A DNA stretch of 64,000 nucleotides from Rugamonas rivuli (GTDB taxonomy: Bacteria; Pseudomonadota; Gammaproteobacteria; Burkholderiales; Burkholderiaceae_D): positions 124,001-188,000 of the forward strand of contig NZ_WHUF01000003.1 of NCBI RefSeq assembly GCF_009380165.1, in the 5' to 3' direction. Below are positions 27,917 through 36,082 of this stretch, piece after piece; position 1 is the first letter of the stretch; every line of letters starts with the position of its first letter. The notes below the pieces were generated by a model, which was not told where the DNA came from, searched no databases, and saw nothing but the letters and a program-made list of their open reading frames with translations. The translations under genes and the position numbers were made by a program.

Positions 27917-30595
27917 TTAGTAGTTGATACCGGCCCGCACGCCGACGGTACGCGGTTCGATATAACCGGCCTGCATCTGGCCACCCGTCGCCGCGCCGCC
28001 CCAGGTTTTGGCCCAGGTATCGGTCACGTTGCGCACATAGCCTTCCACATACCACTTGTCTTCAGGGCTGGTCAGCTTGAGCGAGACGTCGCCCTTGGCA
28101 TAGCCCTTCTGCGACAGGCCGATATGCGGATCGTCGAAGTTCAGCAGGTCGAAGTAGATCTTGCTCTGGTAGCGCATGCCGCCCCAGGCCACCAGCTTGT
28201 AGCCGCTGTCGAGCACAAAGTCCTGCGACATGTTCAGGCCGAAGGTGTACTTCGGCGCGTTCGGCAGCGTGTTGCCTTCGAGGTTGCGCGCGCGGCGGCC
28301 GCGCAGGCGCGCTTCCGGCCCGCTATACACCTCGGGGCATTTCGACACCGAGTTGAACTCCACCCGCTCGGCGCACAAGTAGCTGTCGTTGTAGGAATCG
28401 TAGTCGTGGATGGTCGGCTTGATGTAGCTGGCGAAACCGCCTACTTTCGCGCCGCTCCAAGGCTTGTAGTCCCACTCGATTTCCAGGCCCGGGATATTCA
28501 CCTTGGCCACGTTGACCGTCTGCCAGCCGTGCTGGATGTCGCAGGCCGGATCGGTGGTGCATGGGCTCTTCGGTATCACCTGGGCGAAGAAGTTATCGCC
28601 GGTGATCTGCATGTCCTTGTAGCGCTGGAAGAAGGCCACCACCGACAGGCCCAGACGGTTCTGCAGCAGCTTGGCCTTGTAACCCAGCTCGAAGTTGATG
28701 ACGGTCTCCGGGCCATACGGCGTGTACGAGATATTCGGCGATGGTCCGTTCACGCACTGCATGCCGCCACACAGATCGTGCTTGTCGCCGAAGCCGCCGG
28801 ATTTATAACCGGTCGACACAGAACCGTAGGCCATCTCCTGCGCGTTGATCTGTTTGTTCAAGCCCAGGCGCCAGGTGAATTTGCGCCAGCTGTCGGCGTG
28901 GTCGTTCGGCGTTGGATCGCCGAAGCCGAGCAAGGCTTGCGGGCCGTTGTTCGGGCCCATGGCCGTGGTCAGGTCATTGCCGTTGTGCGGACGCCAGCCC
29001 GGCGAGCCTGGCACGCCGGGGTTGTACAGCCCCAGATAGTAGGCATTGGGGAAGCCGCCGCCCCAGCTGCCGCCGCCGTAGTTCAAGCCGCCCTGGTCGG
29101 ACTTGCTGTCGCGGCTGAAGCGGCCGCCGACCGTGCCGGTCCACGTCGGCGCGAAGGTCCAATCGGCTTGTGCGAAGGCGGCCTTGGCGTCGATCTCGCG
29201 ATCCGGCTGCGCGTAGTACTGCGCGATCGGCGCACCGTAAGGGCCGTAGACCAGGTTCTCCTGCGAGAAGTTGATCTGGTTTTTCTCGTGCATCCAGAAC
29301 AGGCCGGCCACGTATTTGAAGGCGCCGAAGCTCTGCTTCAATTGCAGCTCGTTGACGGTGGACTTGTAGCGCGAATCATGGGTGCGGGTGGCGCTGTCCT
29401 TGACCGGCCACGTGCCCCAGTTGCCGCCGGAGCCCAGCGGCAGGCTCACTTCGGTCTGGAACGGCAGCGGATGGAAGCCGTTGTCGTCGTCGTGCACCTG
29501 GCTGCGCTGCTGGTCGGCCCAGGCGAAGCCGTAGTCCAGCGTGGTGTTGCCGTTGACGTTCCACGTGGCTTGCGAACGCACGGTGTTGATGGTCATGTCG
29601 GTCTGCCCCGGCACGTTGATCAGCACATCCCACTGGCCGCGCGTGCAGGCGTAGCGGGTGCCGGCGCCCTGGTCGCAATCGCGCACGTTGACGTAGCCTG
29701 CGCCGTTGTTCTGGAATTTTTCCGCCGTCAGCAGCCATTCCACGTCACGGCCGAACTTCATGCGCGCGGCCAGGCGGCCTGCCCATTCGTCCTGGTTGTT
29801 GTAGGCGTGGGCCGCATCGACCTTGCTGTTGTAGCGCTGGTCGACCAGCGGCGTCCCTGGCGGGAACACGGCGCCGAAGCCTTTGTCGCTGTAGCCGGTG
29901 AAGTCCTGCAGCTGGTTCAGGCGGCTGTCCTTCTTGACCTTCATGAAGGTGGCGCGCAGGGCCAGCGTATCGTTGACGGCGATATTCTGGATCATGTTCA
30001 GCTGCTTCATGTGCAGGCTGCCCATCTCGTACGAGCTGCTGCCGTAGGTGCTGCCGAATTCCGGCTTGGCGGGAATGATGTTGATGCTGCCTGCGGTGGA
30101 GTTACGGCCGAACAGCGTGCCCTGCGGACCGCGCAGCACTTCCACCTGCTCCAGGTCGAACATCAGCGCCTGCGCGCCCTGCGGACGCGGCGAGTACAGG
30201 CCCGCCACGTGCAGGCCGGCCGACGGATCGCCGATCTCGGTGAAGTTGGTGGCGCTGATGCCGCGTATGGTGATCTGCACCGCCGAGTCGTTAGCCTCGG
30301 TCATCTGCACGTTGGGCAGTTCGCCGGAGATGCCCTTGAGAGTGGTGATGCCCTGGCGGGTCAGCTTGTCCTGGGTGAAGGCCGTCACGGCCAGCGGGGT
30401 TTTCAGCAGCGAGGTGGCGTAGCGGGTGGCCGTCACCTTCACTTCCGGGATGCCGTCCTTGTCGACATCGGTGCCGACCACTTTAGGTGCGGCCTCGGCG
30501 CCGTCCGCCGTCGCTGCATACGCATGGTGTGCCGCCAGGTTGAAGGCGCTGGCTATGGCCAGGCTCATGATGGTTTTCTTGGTCATCGCGTGCAA
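27917..30595 (-). CDS. TonB-dependent outer-membrane receptor (glucan-module)
   Basis: An 892-residue receptor. Signal peptide (IMSLAIASAFNLAAHHAYA), TonB-box region EVKVTATRYA, a plug domain with IRGISATNFTEIGDPS and LRGPQGTLFGRNSTAGSIN, a 22-strand barrel and a C-terminal aromatic-type end (TVGVRAGINY). Likely imports oligosaccharides generated by the neighbouring GH12 and processed by GH3. AGGAG lies seven bases before TTG at 30595; ATG at 30586 is the alternative start. A GH12 terminator precedes it, so it should have its own promoter within 30596-30622 or depend on read-through. Confidence 0.95.
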   Translation of the reverse strand: MHAMTKKTIMSLAIASAFNLAAHHAYAATADGAEAAPKVVGTDVDKDGIPEVKVTATRYATSLLKTPLAVTAFTQDKLTRQGITTLKGISGELPNVQMTEANDSAVQITIRGISATNFTEIGDPSAGLHVAGLYSPRPQGAQALMFDLEQVEVLRGPQGTLFGRNSTAGSINIIPAKPEFGSTYGSSSYEMGSLHMKQLNMIQNIAVNDTLALRATFMKVKKDSRLNQLQDFTGYSDKGFGAVFPPGTPLVDQRYNSKVDAAHAYNNQDEWAGRLAARMKFGRDVEWLLTAEKFQNNGAGYVNVRDCDQGAGTRYACTRGQWDVLINVPGQTDMTINTVRSQATWNVNGNTTLDYGFAWADQQRSQVHDDDNGFHPLPFQTEVSLPLGSGGNWGTWPVKDSATRTHDSRYKSTVNELQLKQSFGAFKYVAGLFWMHEKNQINFSQENLVYGPYGAPIAQYYAQPDREIDAKAAFAQADWTFAPTWTGTVGGRFSRDSKSDQGGLNYGGGSWGGGFPNAYYLGLYNPGVPGSPGWRPHNGNDLTTAMGPNNGPQALLGFGDPTPNDHADSWRKFTWRLGLNKQINAQEMAYGSVSTGYKSGGFGDKHDLCGGMQCVNGPSPNISYTPYGPETVINFELGYKAKLLQNRLGLSVVAFFQRYKDMQITGDNFFAQVIPKSPCTTDPACDIQHGWQTVNVAKVNIPGLEIEWDYKPWSGAKVGGFASYIKPTIHDYDSYNDSYLCAERVEFNSVSKCPEVYSGPEARLRGRRARNLEGNTLPNAPKYTFGLNMSQDFVLDSGYKLVAWGGMRYQSKIYFDLLNFDDPHIGLSQKGYAKGDVSLKLTSPEDKWYVEGYVRNVTDTWAKTWGGAATGGQMQAGYIEPRTVGVRAGINY

Positions 30596-30621
30596 AATAT
30601 GTCTCCTGTTTTTATGGATGT

Positions 30622-30650
30622 AAAAAAACCGGCCCCTGCATCGAGGCCGG
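30622..30650 (-). terminator. Rho-independent terminator of the GH12 gene
   Basis: Minus-strand stem CCGGCC...GGCCGG with a ten-base loop, followed by TTTTTTTACATCC. It lies 36 bases after the GH12 stop codon. Confidence 0.85.
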
Positions 30651-30685
30651 CAACTTCGCGGCGGGCGAAGCGATGAACTTGTTTT

Positions 30686-31912
30686 TTACTGGGCGATCAG
30701 CTTGAAGGATTGGGCCGGCGTGCCATTGCAGTCGTAGATCTGCAGCTGCACGCCGTTGGAGGTGGAAGCGGCCGGCACGTCGAGGCACTTGCCGCTGCCG
30801 CGGCCGACGAACTTGTAGTAGCCGTCGCCCAGGTCCACCGCCTGCCATTGCTGGTTGCTGCCGCCGCCGTAGGTCCACAGCTGAACCAGCGAGCCGTTGG
30901 CCGTGCCCCAGCCCGCGACATCCCAGGCCAGCCCCGGCGCCTGCTGCGTACTGACGCGGTAGTTGCCGCTGTCGGTAGGCGTGAACTTCCACTGCTGGTT
31001 GGCGGCGCCCCGGCTGTCGCACGCCCATTGGTGGACCACGGCGCCGTTACTGGTCGAGAAGTCGGCGTCGTCGACGCAGGAGCCGCTGTTCTTGTTGACG
31101 ACGCTGTACCACTTGTTCGGGTCGATCCCGACCACCGGATCCGTGTGGAACTGCACGTCGAAATCGCCGCTGACGAAGCCGGCGCCGTTGCGCCAGAGTT
31201 CGGTGCCCGCTTCCACGTCCAGCAGGTACCAGTTGTTGTCGACCGCCTTGCGGCCGACCGAGTCGCGGAAGAACGGCACCAGGTCGAAGTTGACGGCGTT
31301 GACCGGCGAGGTGGCGACGTAGGAGACGATGTTCCAGCGCGGCCAGCCGGACGGGTTATTCCACGCGGTCCACACATCCCAGTTCATGCCGTTGATGTTG
31401 ACGTTGGCGGTCTTGGTGCCGGCCGGTTGCACCGAGCCGCTGTGGTTAATCCAGATCATGATCTCGGCGCCGTCGGGCTGGCCGCTGGGCGGCGCCACCG
31501 GGCCGGACGAGAACCAGATGTCGTAGGCGATGTCCCAGTCGCCGCCGGCGCCTGGCGTGACGCGCCAACGCGACGGCGCGTAGGTGATGGCCTTGGCCTG
31601 CAACGGCAGGCCGCTGTCCTTGGTGCACGAGGCCCAGTGGCAGCCCTTGTAGATGGCCGGATAGGCGGCCGGCGTGCTGTCCGGCGATGAAGGCGCATTG
31701 CTCACGCTCCACTCGCCGTTGTCCTGGTTGACGTTGACGCATTGCGAGCCGCTGGCCTTGTCGTTCCAGAAGTTGGTGATGACGGTGTAGGTCCCGCCCT
31801 TCACCGGGTAGGACGCGTAGCGATCGCAGGTGGATGCGGCCAGGCTGGGTGCGCTGTAGGCCAGCAGGATGGCGGCGGCCAGCGCCAGTTTGGGTGCTGT
31901 GGTTGTTGTCAT
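30686..31912 (-). CDS. Secreted GH12 endoglucanase with C-terminal ricin-type CBM13
   Basis: A 408-residue extracellular enzyme. Signal peptide to about residue 26; GH12 catalytic domain to ~residue 265 with expected catalytic glutamates Glu150 (PDGAEIMIW) and Glu238 (AGTELWRNG); then a beta-trefoil CBM13 with Gln-x-Trp-like repeats NQQWKF and NQQWQAV and a degenerate third. GH12 enzymes cut beta-1,4-glucans (cellulose, xyloglucan, mixed-linkage glucan). ATG has GGAG eight bases upstream. Divergent from an AraC regulator, with an AAACGTTT palindrome in the shared promoter region. Confidence 0.93.
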   Translation of the reverse strand: MTTTTAPKLALAAAILLAYSAPSLAASTCDRYASYPVKGGTYTVITNFWNDKASGSQCVNVNQDNGEWSVSNAPSSPDSTPAAYPAIYKGCHWASCTKDSGLPLQAKAITYAPSRWRVTPGAGGDWDIAYDIWFSSGPVAPPSGQPDGAEIMIWINHSGSVQPAGTKTANVNINGMNWDVWTAWNNPSGWPRWNIVSYVATSPVNAVNFDLVPFFRDSVGRKAVDNNWYLLDVEAGTELWRNGAGFVSGDFDVQFHTDPVVGIDPNKWYSVVNKNSGSCVDDADFSTSNGAVVHQWACDSRGAANQQWKFTPTDSGNYRVSTQQAPGLAWDVAGWGTANGSLVQLWTYGGGSNQQWQAVDLGDGYYKFVGRGSGKCLDVPAASTSNGVQLQIYDCNGTPAQSFKLIAQ

Positions 31913-32203
31913 TGCTTAGTCTCCGTATTGGTTTTGTAAGAGATCTCCCTGCGTGCAGTGCCAAACAACAACATTGCACGTAGGTAAAGCATAGTCAGAT
32001 TGAAAGCCGTCCGCCCGTTCAAACTTGCGCAGCGGCCCGGCCAAAATTGCGCAGCATCCACGTCCCGTCAGTATCTTTTCAGCCACAGCAGATGTAACGG
32101 CAGTGGTCTTGCATGAAATATATGCTTTATGATGGAAACGTTTCACTTGTCTTTTTATATTAGCATTTTTTATTATTTGTCAACAAGTAGTACGGAGCAC
32201 GTC
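31913..32203. other. Divergent promoter region, GH12 / AraC regulator
   Basis: 291 bases, AT-rich near its right side (long A/T runs around 32150-32185), with one LacI-type palindrome at 32133-32145. No gene seen. Confidence 0.5.
32133..32145. promoter_or_regulatory. LacI-type operator candidate TGGAAACGTTTCA
   Basis: The core GAAACGTTTC is a perfect 10-bp palindrome with the central CG typical of LacI-family operators. It resembles the TGAAAACGTTTTCA site next to the LacI gene 2 kb away and could let that repressor control the GH12 and AraC promoters. Confidence 0.6.
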
Positions 32204-33070
32204 ATGCATATGCCATCCCCCACGTCCCGGCCGCTGGAGTACCGGCTCAATCACGTCCTGGACTACATCGATGCGCATCTGGGCCAGAACCTCAATCTCG
32301 ACTGCCTGGCCGCACTCGCCCATTTGTCGCGCTACCATTTTCTGCGCCGCTTCCAGCAGTGGAGCGCCGAGGCGCCGCATGCCTACGTGCGCCGGCGCCG
32401 GCTGGAGACCGGCGCCTCGCAGCTGCTGTACTCGTCCGATTCCATCGCCGCCGTCGCGCAGAACTGCGGCTTCGACACCGCCGACGGCTTCGCCCGCGCC
32501 TTCCGCCAGTACTTTGGCCTGTCGCCGTCGCGCTGGCGCGACCGGCAGCGCGACATGGCGGCCGCCAGCAGCGCGGGACCGGTGGCGGGCCAGCATGGGC
32601 CGGTGCGGGTGATCCAGCTGCCGACCGCGCGGGTGGCCTACACGCGCCACTTCGGCCCCTACGATGTGGACAGCGCCGCGCAATGGCGGCAGCTCGATAT
32701 CTGGTGCTGCCAGCATGGTCTGCCGCCGTCGGCGCGCTTCGGCATGGGCCTGGACGATCCCGATATCACGGCGCCGGAGAAGTGCCGCTACGACGTTTGC
32801 GTGGAACTGCCGGAGAATTTCGTGGCGCCGGCCGGCATGCCGGTCAAGACCATCGCCGGCGGCATGCATGCGGTGCTGCGCTTTATCGGCCCGCGCGTGT
32901 TGAGCAAGGATGCCTGGCACCGGCTGCTGCGCGACGGCGTGCTGTATGGACGCTACAAGGTGGCGGCGCGGCCCTGCTTCGAGCGCTATCCGCCGGACCA
33001 GCGCCTGGCCTGCATCGAGGCCCAGGATTGCGAGTTGTGCCTACCGCTGGAGCCGCAGATGGCGCTGTAA
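32204..33070 (+). CDS. AraC-family regulator with GyrI-like effector domain
   Basis: About 288 residues. The AraC DNA-binding domain is N-terminal: LNHVLDYIDAHLGQNLNLD, HLSRYHFLRRFQQW, then AVAQNCGFDTADGFARAFRQ and GLSPSRWR. The C-terminal half is a GyrI-like small-molecule-binding domain (RVAYTRHFGPYDVD, CRYDVCVELPENF, CELCLPL). This is the Rob/SoxS-like order with a ligand sensor, often linked to toxic small molecules rather than sugars. ATG at 32204 was chosen because GGAG lies six bases upstream; an earlier in-frame ATG adds an unlikely hydrophobic extension. Its stop abuts that of convergent glk. Confidence 0.92.
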   Translation: MHMPSPTSRPLEYRLNHVLDYIDAHLGQNLNLDCLAALAHLSRYHFLRRFQQWSAEAPHAYVRRRRLETGASQLLYSSDSIAAVAQNCGFDTADGFARAFRQYFGLSPSRWRDRQRDMAAASSAGPVAGQHGPVRVIQLPTARVAYTRHFGPYDVDSAAQWRQLDIWCCQHGLPPSARFGMGLDDPDITAPEKCRYDVCVELPENFVAPAGMPVKTIAGGMHAVLRFIGPRVLSKDAWHRLLRDGVLYGRYKVAARPCFERYPPDQRLACIEAQDCELCLPLEPQMAL

Positions 33071-34063
33071 TCAACCGGCCGACAGCATGGCCGACATGCC
33101 GATCAGCGTGGGATATTGTTCGGTGATGACGAAGGTGGGGATGTGCGACAGGTAGTCCGAGAAGCGCCCCTTGTGCTCGAAGCGGGCGCGGAAGCCCGAG
33201 CGTTCGAAGAACTCGCTCATCTGCGGCACGATGCGGCCGCCGATGTAGATGCCGCCCTTGGCGCCCAAGGTCAGCGCGACATTGCCGGCCACGGTGCCCA
33301 GCATGTCGCAGAAGGCGTCCAGCGTCTCCTCGCACACGGGGCACAGGCGATGCAGGCCGCGCTCCATGATCTGCGAAGTGGTGAGGTTCTGCGGCTCGAT
33401 GCGCGCGCGTTCGGCCAGCGCGCGGTACACCAGCACGATGCCGATGCCCGACACCAGCCGCTCGCTCGACACGTGCTCGTGATGCCGCCGCGCGTAGCGC
33501 AGGATATCGATCTCGCGTTCGTTCATCGGCGCGAAGGTGCTGTGCCCTCCCTCGCTGTCGATGGCGATCCAGCGGTCGCCGGCCGGCACCAGGCCGGACA
33601 CGCCCAGCCCCGCGTCCGCGCCCACCAGGCCGATGGTGGCGCCGCTGCGCGCCACGCCGCCGCCGATCTGGCGCTTGTGGTCCGGCGCCAGGTAGGGCAA
33701 GGCGCTGGCCAGCGCGGTAAAGTCGTTCACCACCACCAGCGATTTCAAACTGAATTGCGAACACACCGCCTCGATCGAGAACGACCAGTGGTGGTTGGTC
33801 ATCGTCACCCAGTCGCCGTCGATGGGGTTGGCGATGGCGATGCCGGCGAAGCGCGCCTGGTAGCCGCCGGCCGCCACCGTGGACGGCTGCGACAGGTAGG
33901 TCACCAGCGCCGCGCCCAGCGTCGGATAGGCCGCGCACTCCGTCACCCAGATCGCCTCGATCTGGTTGGGGGCCGTTTCCAGGCCGAAGCTGGCGCTGGT
34001 GCCGCCGATGTCGGCCAGCAGGCGCGGGCCGTTCGTGAGGTGCGAAAAAGATTCGCGTTTCAT
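33071..34063 (-). CDS. glk: Glucokinase
   Basis: A 330-residue cytoplasmic enzyme phosphorylating glucose. N-terminal phosphate-binding LLADIGGTSASFGLE, VVVNDFTALASALPYL with the catalytic Asp, GLGVSGLVPAG, EGGHSTFAP and KGGIYIGGRIVPQ. ATG at 34063 is preceded by AAGGAAGAGACC and gives the normal length. It would use glucose released by the GH3/GH12 system. The perfect palindrome TGAAAACGTTTTCA 50 bases upstream suggests control by the divergently encoded LacI regulator. Confidence 0.95.
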   Translation of the reverse strand: MKRESFSHLTNGPRLLADIGGTSASFGLETAPNQIEAIWVTECAAYPTLGAALVTYLSQPSTVAAGGYQARFAGIAIANPIDGDWVTMTNHHWSFSIEAVCSQFSLKSLVVVNDFTALASALPYLAPDHKRQIGGGVARSGATIGLVGADAGLGVSGLVPAGDRWIAIDSEGGHSTFAPMNEREIDILRYARRHHEHVSSERLVSGIGIVLVYRALAERARIEPQNLTTSQIMERGLHRLCPVCEETLDAFCDMLGTVAGNVALTLGAKGGIYIGGRIVPQMSEFFERSGFRARFEHKGRFSDYLSHIPTFVITEQYPTLIGMSAMLSAG

Positions 34064-34113
34064 GGTCTCTTCCTTGTTATTACCGGCGGCTTGATTATAT
34101 GTCACGTCGTTTA

Positions 34114-34127
34114 TGAAAACGTTTTCA
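34114..34127. promoter_or_regulatory. LacI-family operator TGAAAACGTTTTCA
   Basis: A perfect 14-bp palindrome with central CG between divergent glk and the LacI-type regulator. It is placed to control glk and to autoregulate the repressor. Confidence 0.72.
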
Positions 34128-34262
34128 AGCACTGTTTTCATTAAATAACGTATCCCGATGAAAGTCAATGCGGGATCACGGGCTGATTTGGCGGAAAGCC
34201 GCAAAATTTATGGTAATCTTCCGGCGAAAAGGTTTTCAGAAATAACTAGAACAGGACACGCC

Positions 34263-35282
34263 TTGGCAGACACCCCCTACTCCTCCGGCCCATCGACCCT
34301 GATGGATGTTGCACGCCAGGCGGGAGTGTCGCCCAGTACCGTGTCGCGCATCCTGAACGGCACCGCCAAGGTGTCGGAAGACAAGCGCCTGGCCGTGCTG
34401 GCCGCCATCGACAAGATGAAGTTCGCGCCCAACCAGATGGCGCAGGGCCTGAAAAAAGGCCGTTCGATGACCATCGGCATCGTGGTGCAGGACATCTCCT
34501 CCCCCTTCTTCGACGAAACGCTGCGCGGCGTGGACGACGGCTTGAAAGGCACCGGCTACGCCTCGGTGATCGTCAGCGGCCACTGGAACGCGGAAGAGGA
34601 AGCCGACCGCATCCGCCTGCTGCTGGCGCGCAAGGTCGACGGCATCATCCTGCTGTCGGGCCGCATGTCGGACCAGACGGTGCTGGGCTTTTCCAGCCAG
34701 CGTCCCATCGTCTCCACCGGCCGCGCGCTGCAGACCCGCAACGCCCTGGGCTTCAAGCTGGACAACGAATCGGGCGCCTACATGGCGGTGCACCACCTGA
34801 TCGAGCTGGGCCACCGCCGCATCGCCTTCATCTCCGGCCCGGCCAACAACATCGACGCCGCCGAGCGCCTGGCCGGCTACACGCGCGCGCTGAACGAGGC
34901 GCACATCGAGCTGGACAACGACCTGATCGTCGAAGGCAATTACCACGAGGCCAGCGGCATGCTGGCGATGAACCGGCTGTTCGATACGCACCAGCAATTC
35001 ACCGCCGTGTTCGCGGCCAACGACCTGAGCGCCTATGGCGCGCGGCTGGCGCTGTACCGCAAGGGCATCCGCGTGCCGGACGACATCTCGCTGGTCGGCT
35101 TCGACGATTTACCCGGTTCCTCCTATACCACGCCGCCTCTGACCACCATACGCCAGCCCTTATATGACATCGGCCGCATCGCCACCCAGGCGCTGCTGCG
35201 CATCATCAACGGCGAGGAAGCACGGGGAGAAGTGCCGCCGCTGGAGCTGATCGTGCGCGAAACCACGCGGCGCGTGCGCTGA
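34263..35282 (+). CDS. LacI-family transcriptional regulator (glucan module)
   Basis: About 339 residues. Helix-turn-helix and hinge: TLMDVARQAGVSPSTVSRIL, NGTAKVSEDKR, PNQMAQGLKKG. The periplasmic-binding-like core has TIGIVVQDISSPFFDE and FAANDLSAYGARLAL. TTG at 34263 with AGGA upstream gives the family's usual length; the ATG at 34158 adds 35 residues with no similarity and would start beside the operator. Divergent from glk. Probable ligand is glucose or a gluco-oligosaccharide (inferred from neighbours). Confidence 0.92.
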   Translation: MADTPYSSGPSTLMDVARQAGVSPSTVSRILNGTAKVSEDKRLAVLAAIDKMKFAPNQMAQGLKKGRSMTIGIVVQDISSPFFDETLRGVDDGLKGTGYASVIVSGHWNAEEEADRIRLLLARKVDGIILLSGRMSDQTVLGFSSQRPIVSTGRALQTRNALGFKLDNESGAYMAVHHLIELGHRRIAFISGPANNIDAAERLAGYTRALNEAHIELDNDLIVEGNYHEASGMLAMNRLFDTHQQFTAVFAANDLSAYGARLALYRKGIRVPDDISLVGFDDLPGSSYTTPPLTTIRQPLYDIGRIATQALLRIINGEEARGEVPPLELIVRETTRRVR

Positions 35283-35408
35283 GCGAAGTAGCCACACAGA
35301 AAAGCTGCCTTTTCTGCACCGAAGGCTCATCCGCTTTACAATGGCGGACGTTTCGGCAAAAATCACCCTCGATCTTTTAACATCGTCAAACCAACAAAAG
35401 GAAGAACA

Positions 35409-35987
35409 ATGGAACATACTCTGCCACCACTGCCATATGCAATCGACGCCCTGGCGCCGCACATCTCGCAAGAAACGCTGGAATACCACTACGGTAAGCA
35501 TCACCAGACCTACGTTACCAACCTGAACAACCTGATCAAGGGTACCGAGTTCGAAAACCTGTCCCTGGAAGAGATCGTCAAGAAATCGTCCGGCGGCATC
35601 TTCAACAACTCCGCCCAGGTATGGAACCACACCTTCTACTGGAACGGCCTGACCCCGAACGGCAAAGGCGCACCAGACGGCGCGCTGGCCGACGCGATCA
35701 ACGCCAAGTGGGGTTCGTTCGACAAATTCAAGGAAGAGTTCACCAAGTCGTGCGTAGGCAACTTCGGTTCGAGCTGGACCTGGCTGGTGAAAAAAGCCGA
35801 CGGCTCCCTGGACATCGTCAACACCTCCAACGCCGCCACCCCGCTGACCACCGACGCCAAAGCGCTGCTGACCTGCGACCTGTGGGAGCACGCCTACTAC
35901 ATCGACTACCGCAACGTACGTCCTAAGTATGTAGAGACCTTCTTCAAGCTGGCAAACTGGGACTTCGCTGCCGCGAACTTCGCATGA
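35409..35987 (+). CDS. sodB: Iron superoxide dismutase
   Basis: A 192-residue cytoplasmic enzyme converting superoxide to hydrogen peroxide. Metal ligands are His in [12 protein letters not shown], His in [10 protein letters not shown], and Asp/His in [11 protein letters not shown]. The residues around the active site ([22 protein letters not shown]) are those of Fe-type enzymes. GGAAGAACA precedes ATG. A strong terminator follows. Normally found beside xseA in relatives; here catabolic genes separate them. Confidence 0.97.
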   Translation: MEHTLPPLPYAIDALAPHISQETLEYHYGKHHQTYVTNLNNLIKGTEFENLSLEEIVKKSSGGIFNNSAQVWNHTFYWNGLTPNGKGAPDGALADAINAKWGSFDKFKEEFTKSCVGNFGSSWTWLVKKADGSLDIVNTSNAATPLTTDAKALLTCDLWEHAYYIDYRNVRPKYVETFFKLANWDFAAANFA

Positions 35988-35992
35988 TGTAA

Positions 35993-36033
35993 ACCCGGGG
36001 TTGAATCTGATTTGACCCCGGGTGCTTTTTTTT
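35993..36033 (+). terminator. Rho-independent terminator of sodB
   Basis: ACCCGGGGT (35993-36001) pairs with ACCCCGGGT (36015-36023), followed by GC and eight T. Confidence 0.92.
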
Positions 36034-36044
36034 CACGGTCACAT

Positions 36045-36056
36045 GTTAACGTTAAC
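36045..36056. promoter_or_regulatory. Palindromic operator GTTAACGTTAAC upstream of the PL8 lyase
   Basis: A perfect 12-bp palindrome with central CG, 27 bases before the PL8 ATG. It shares TAACGTTA with the palindrome in front of the LacI gene at 55328, so it is a good candidate site for that repressor. Confidence 0.65.
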
Positions 36057-36082
36057 CTATATCGTCACAGTGGAGATGGAGA

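Noticed and set aside
27608..30676. 1,022-codon plus-strand open frame opposite GH3 and the TonB receptor
   Set aside because: Antisense shadow of the GH3 start and the receptor, without recognisable motifs.
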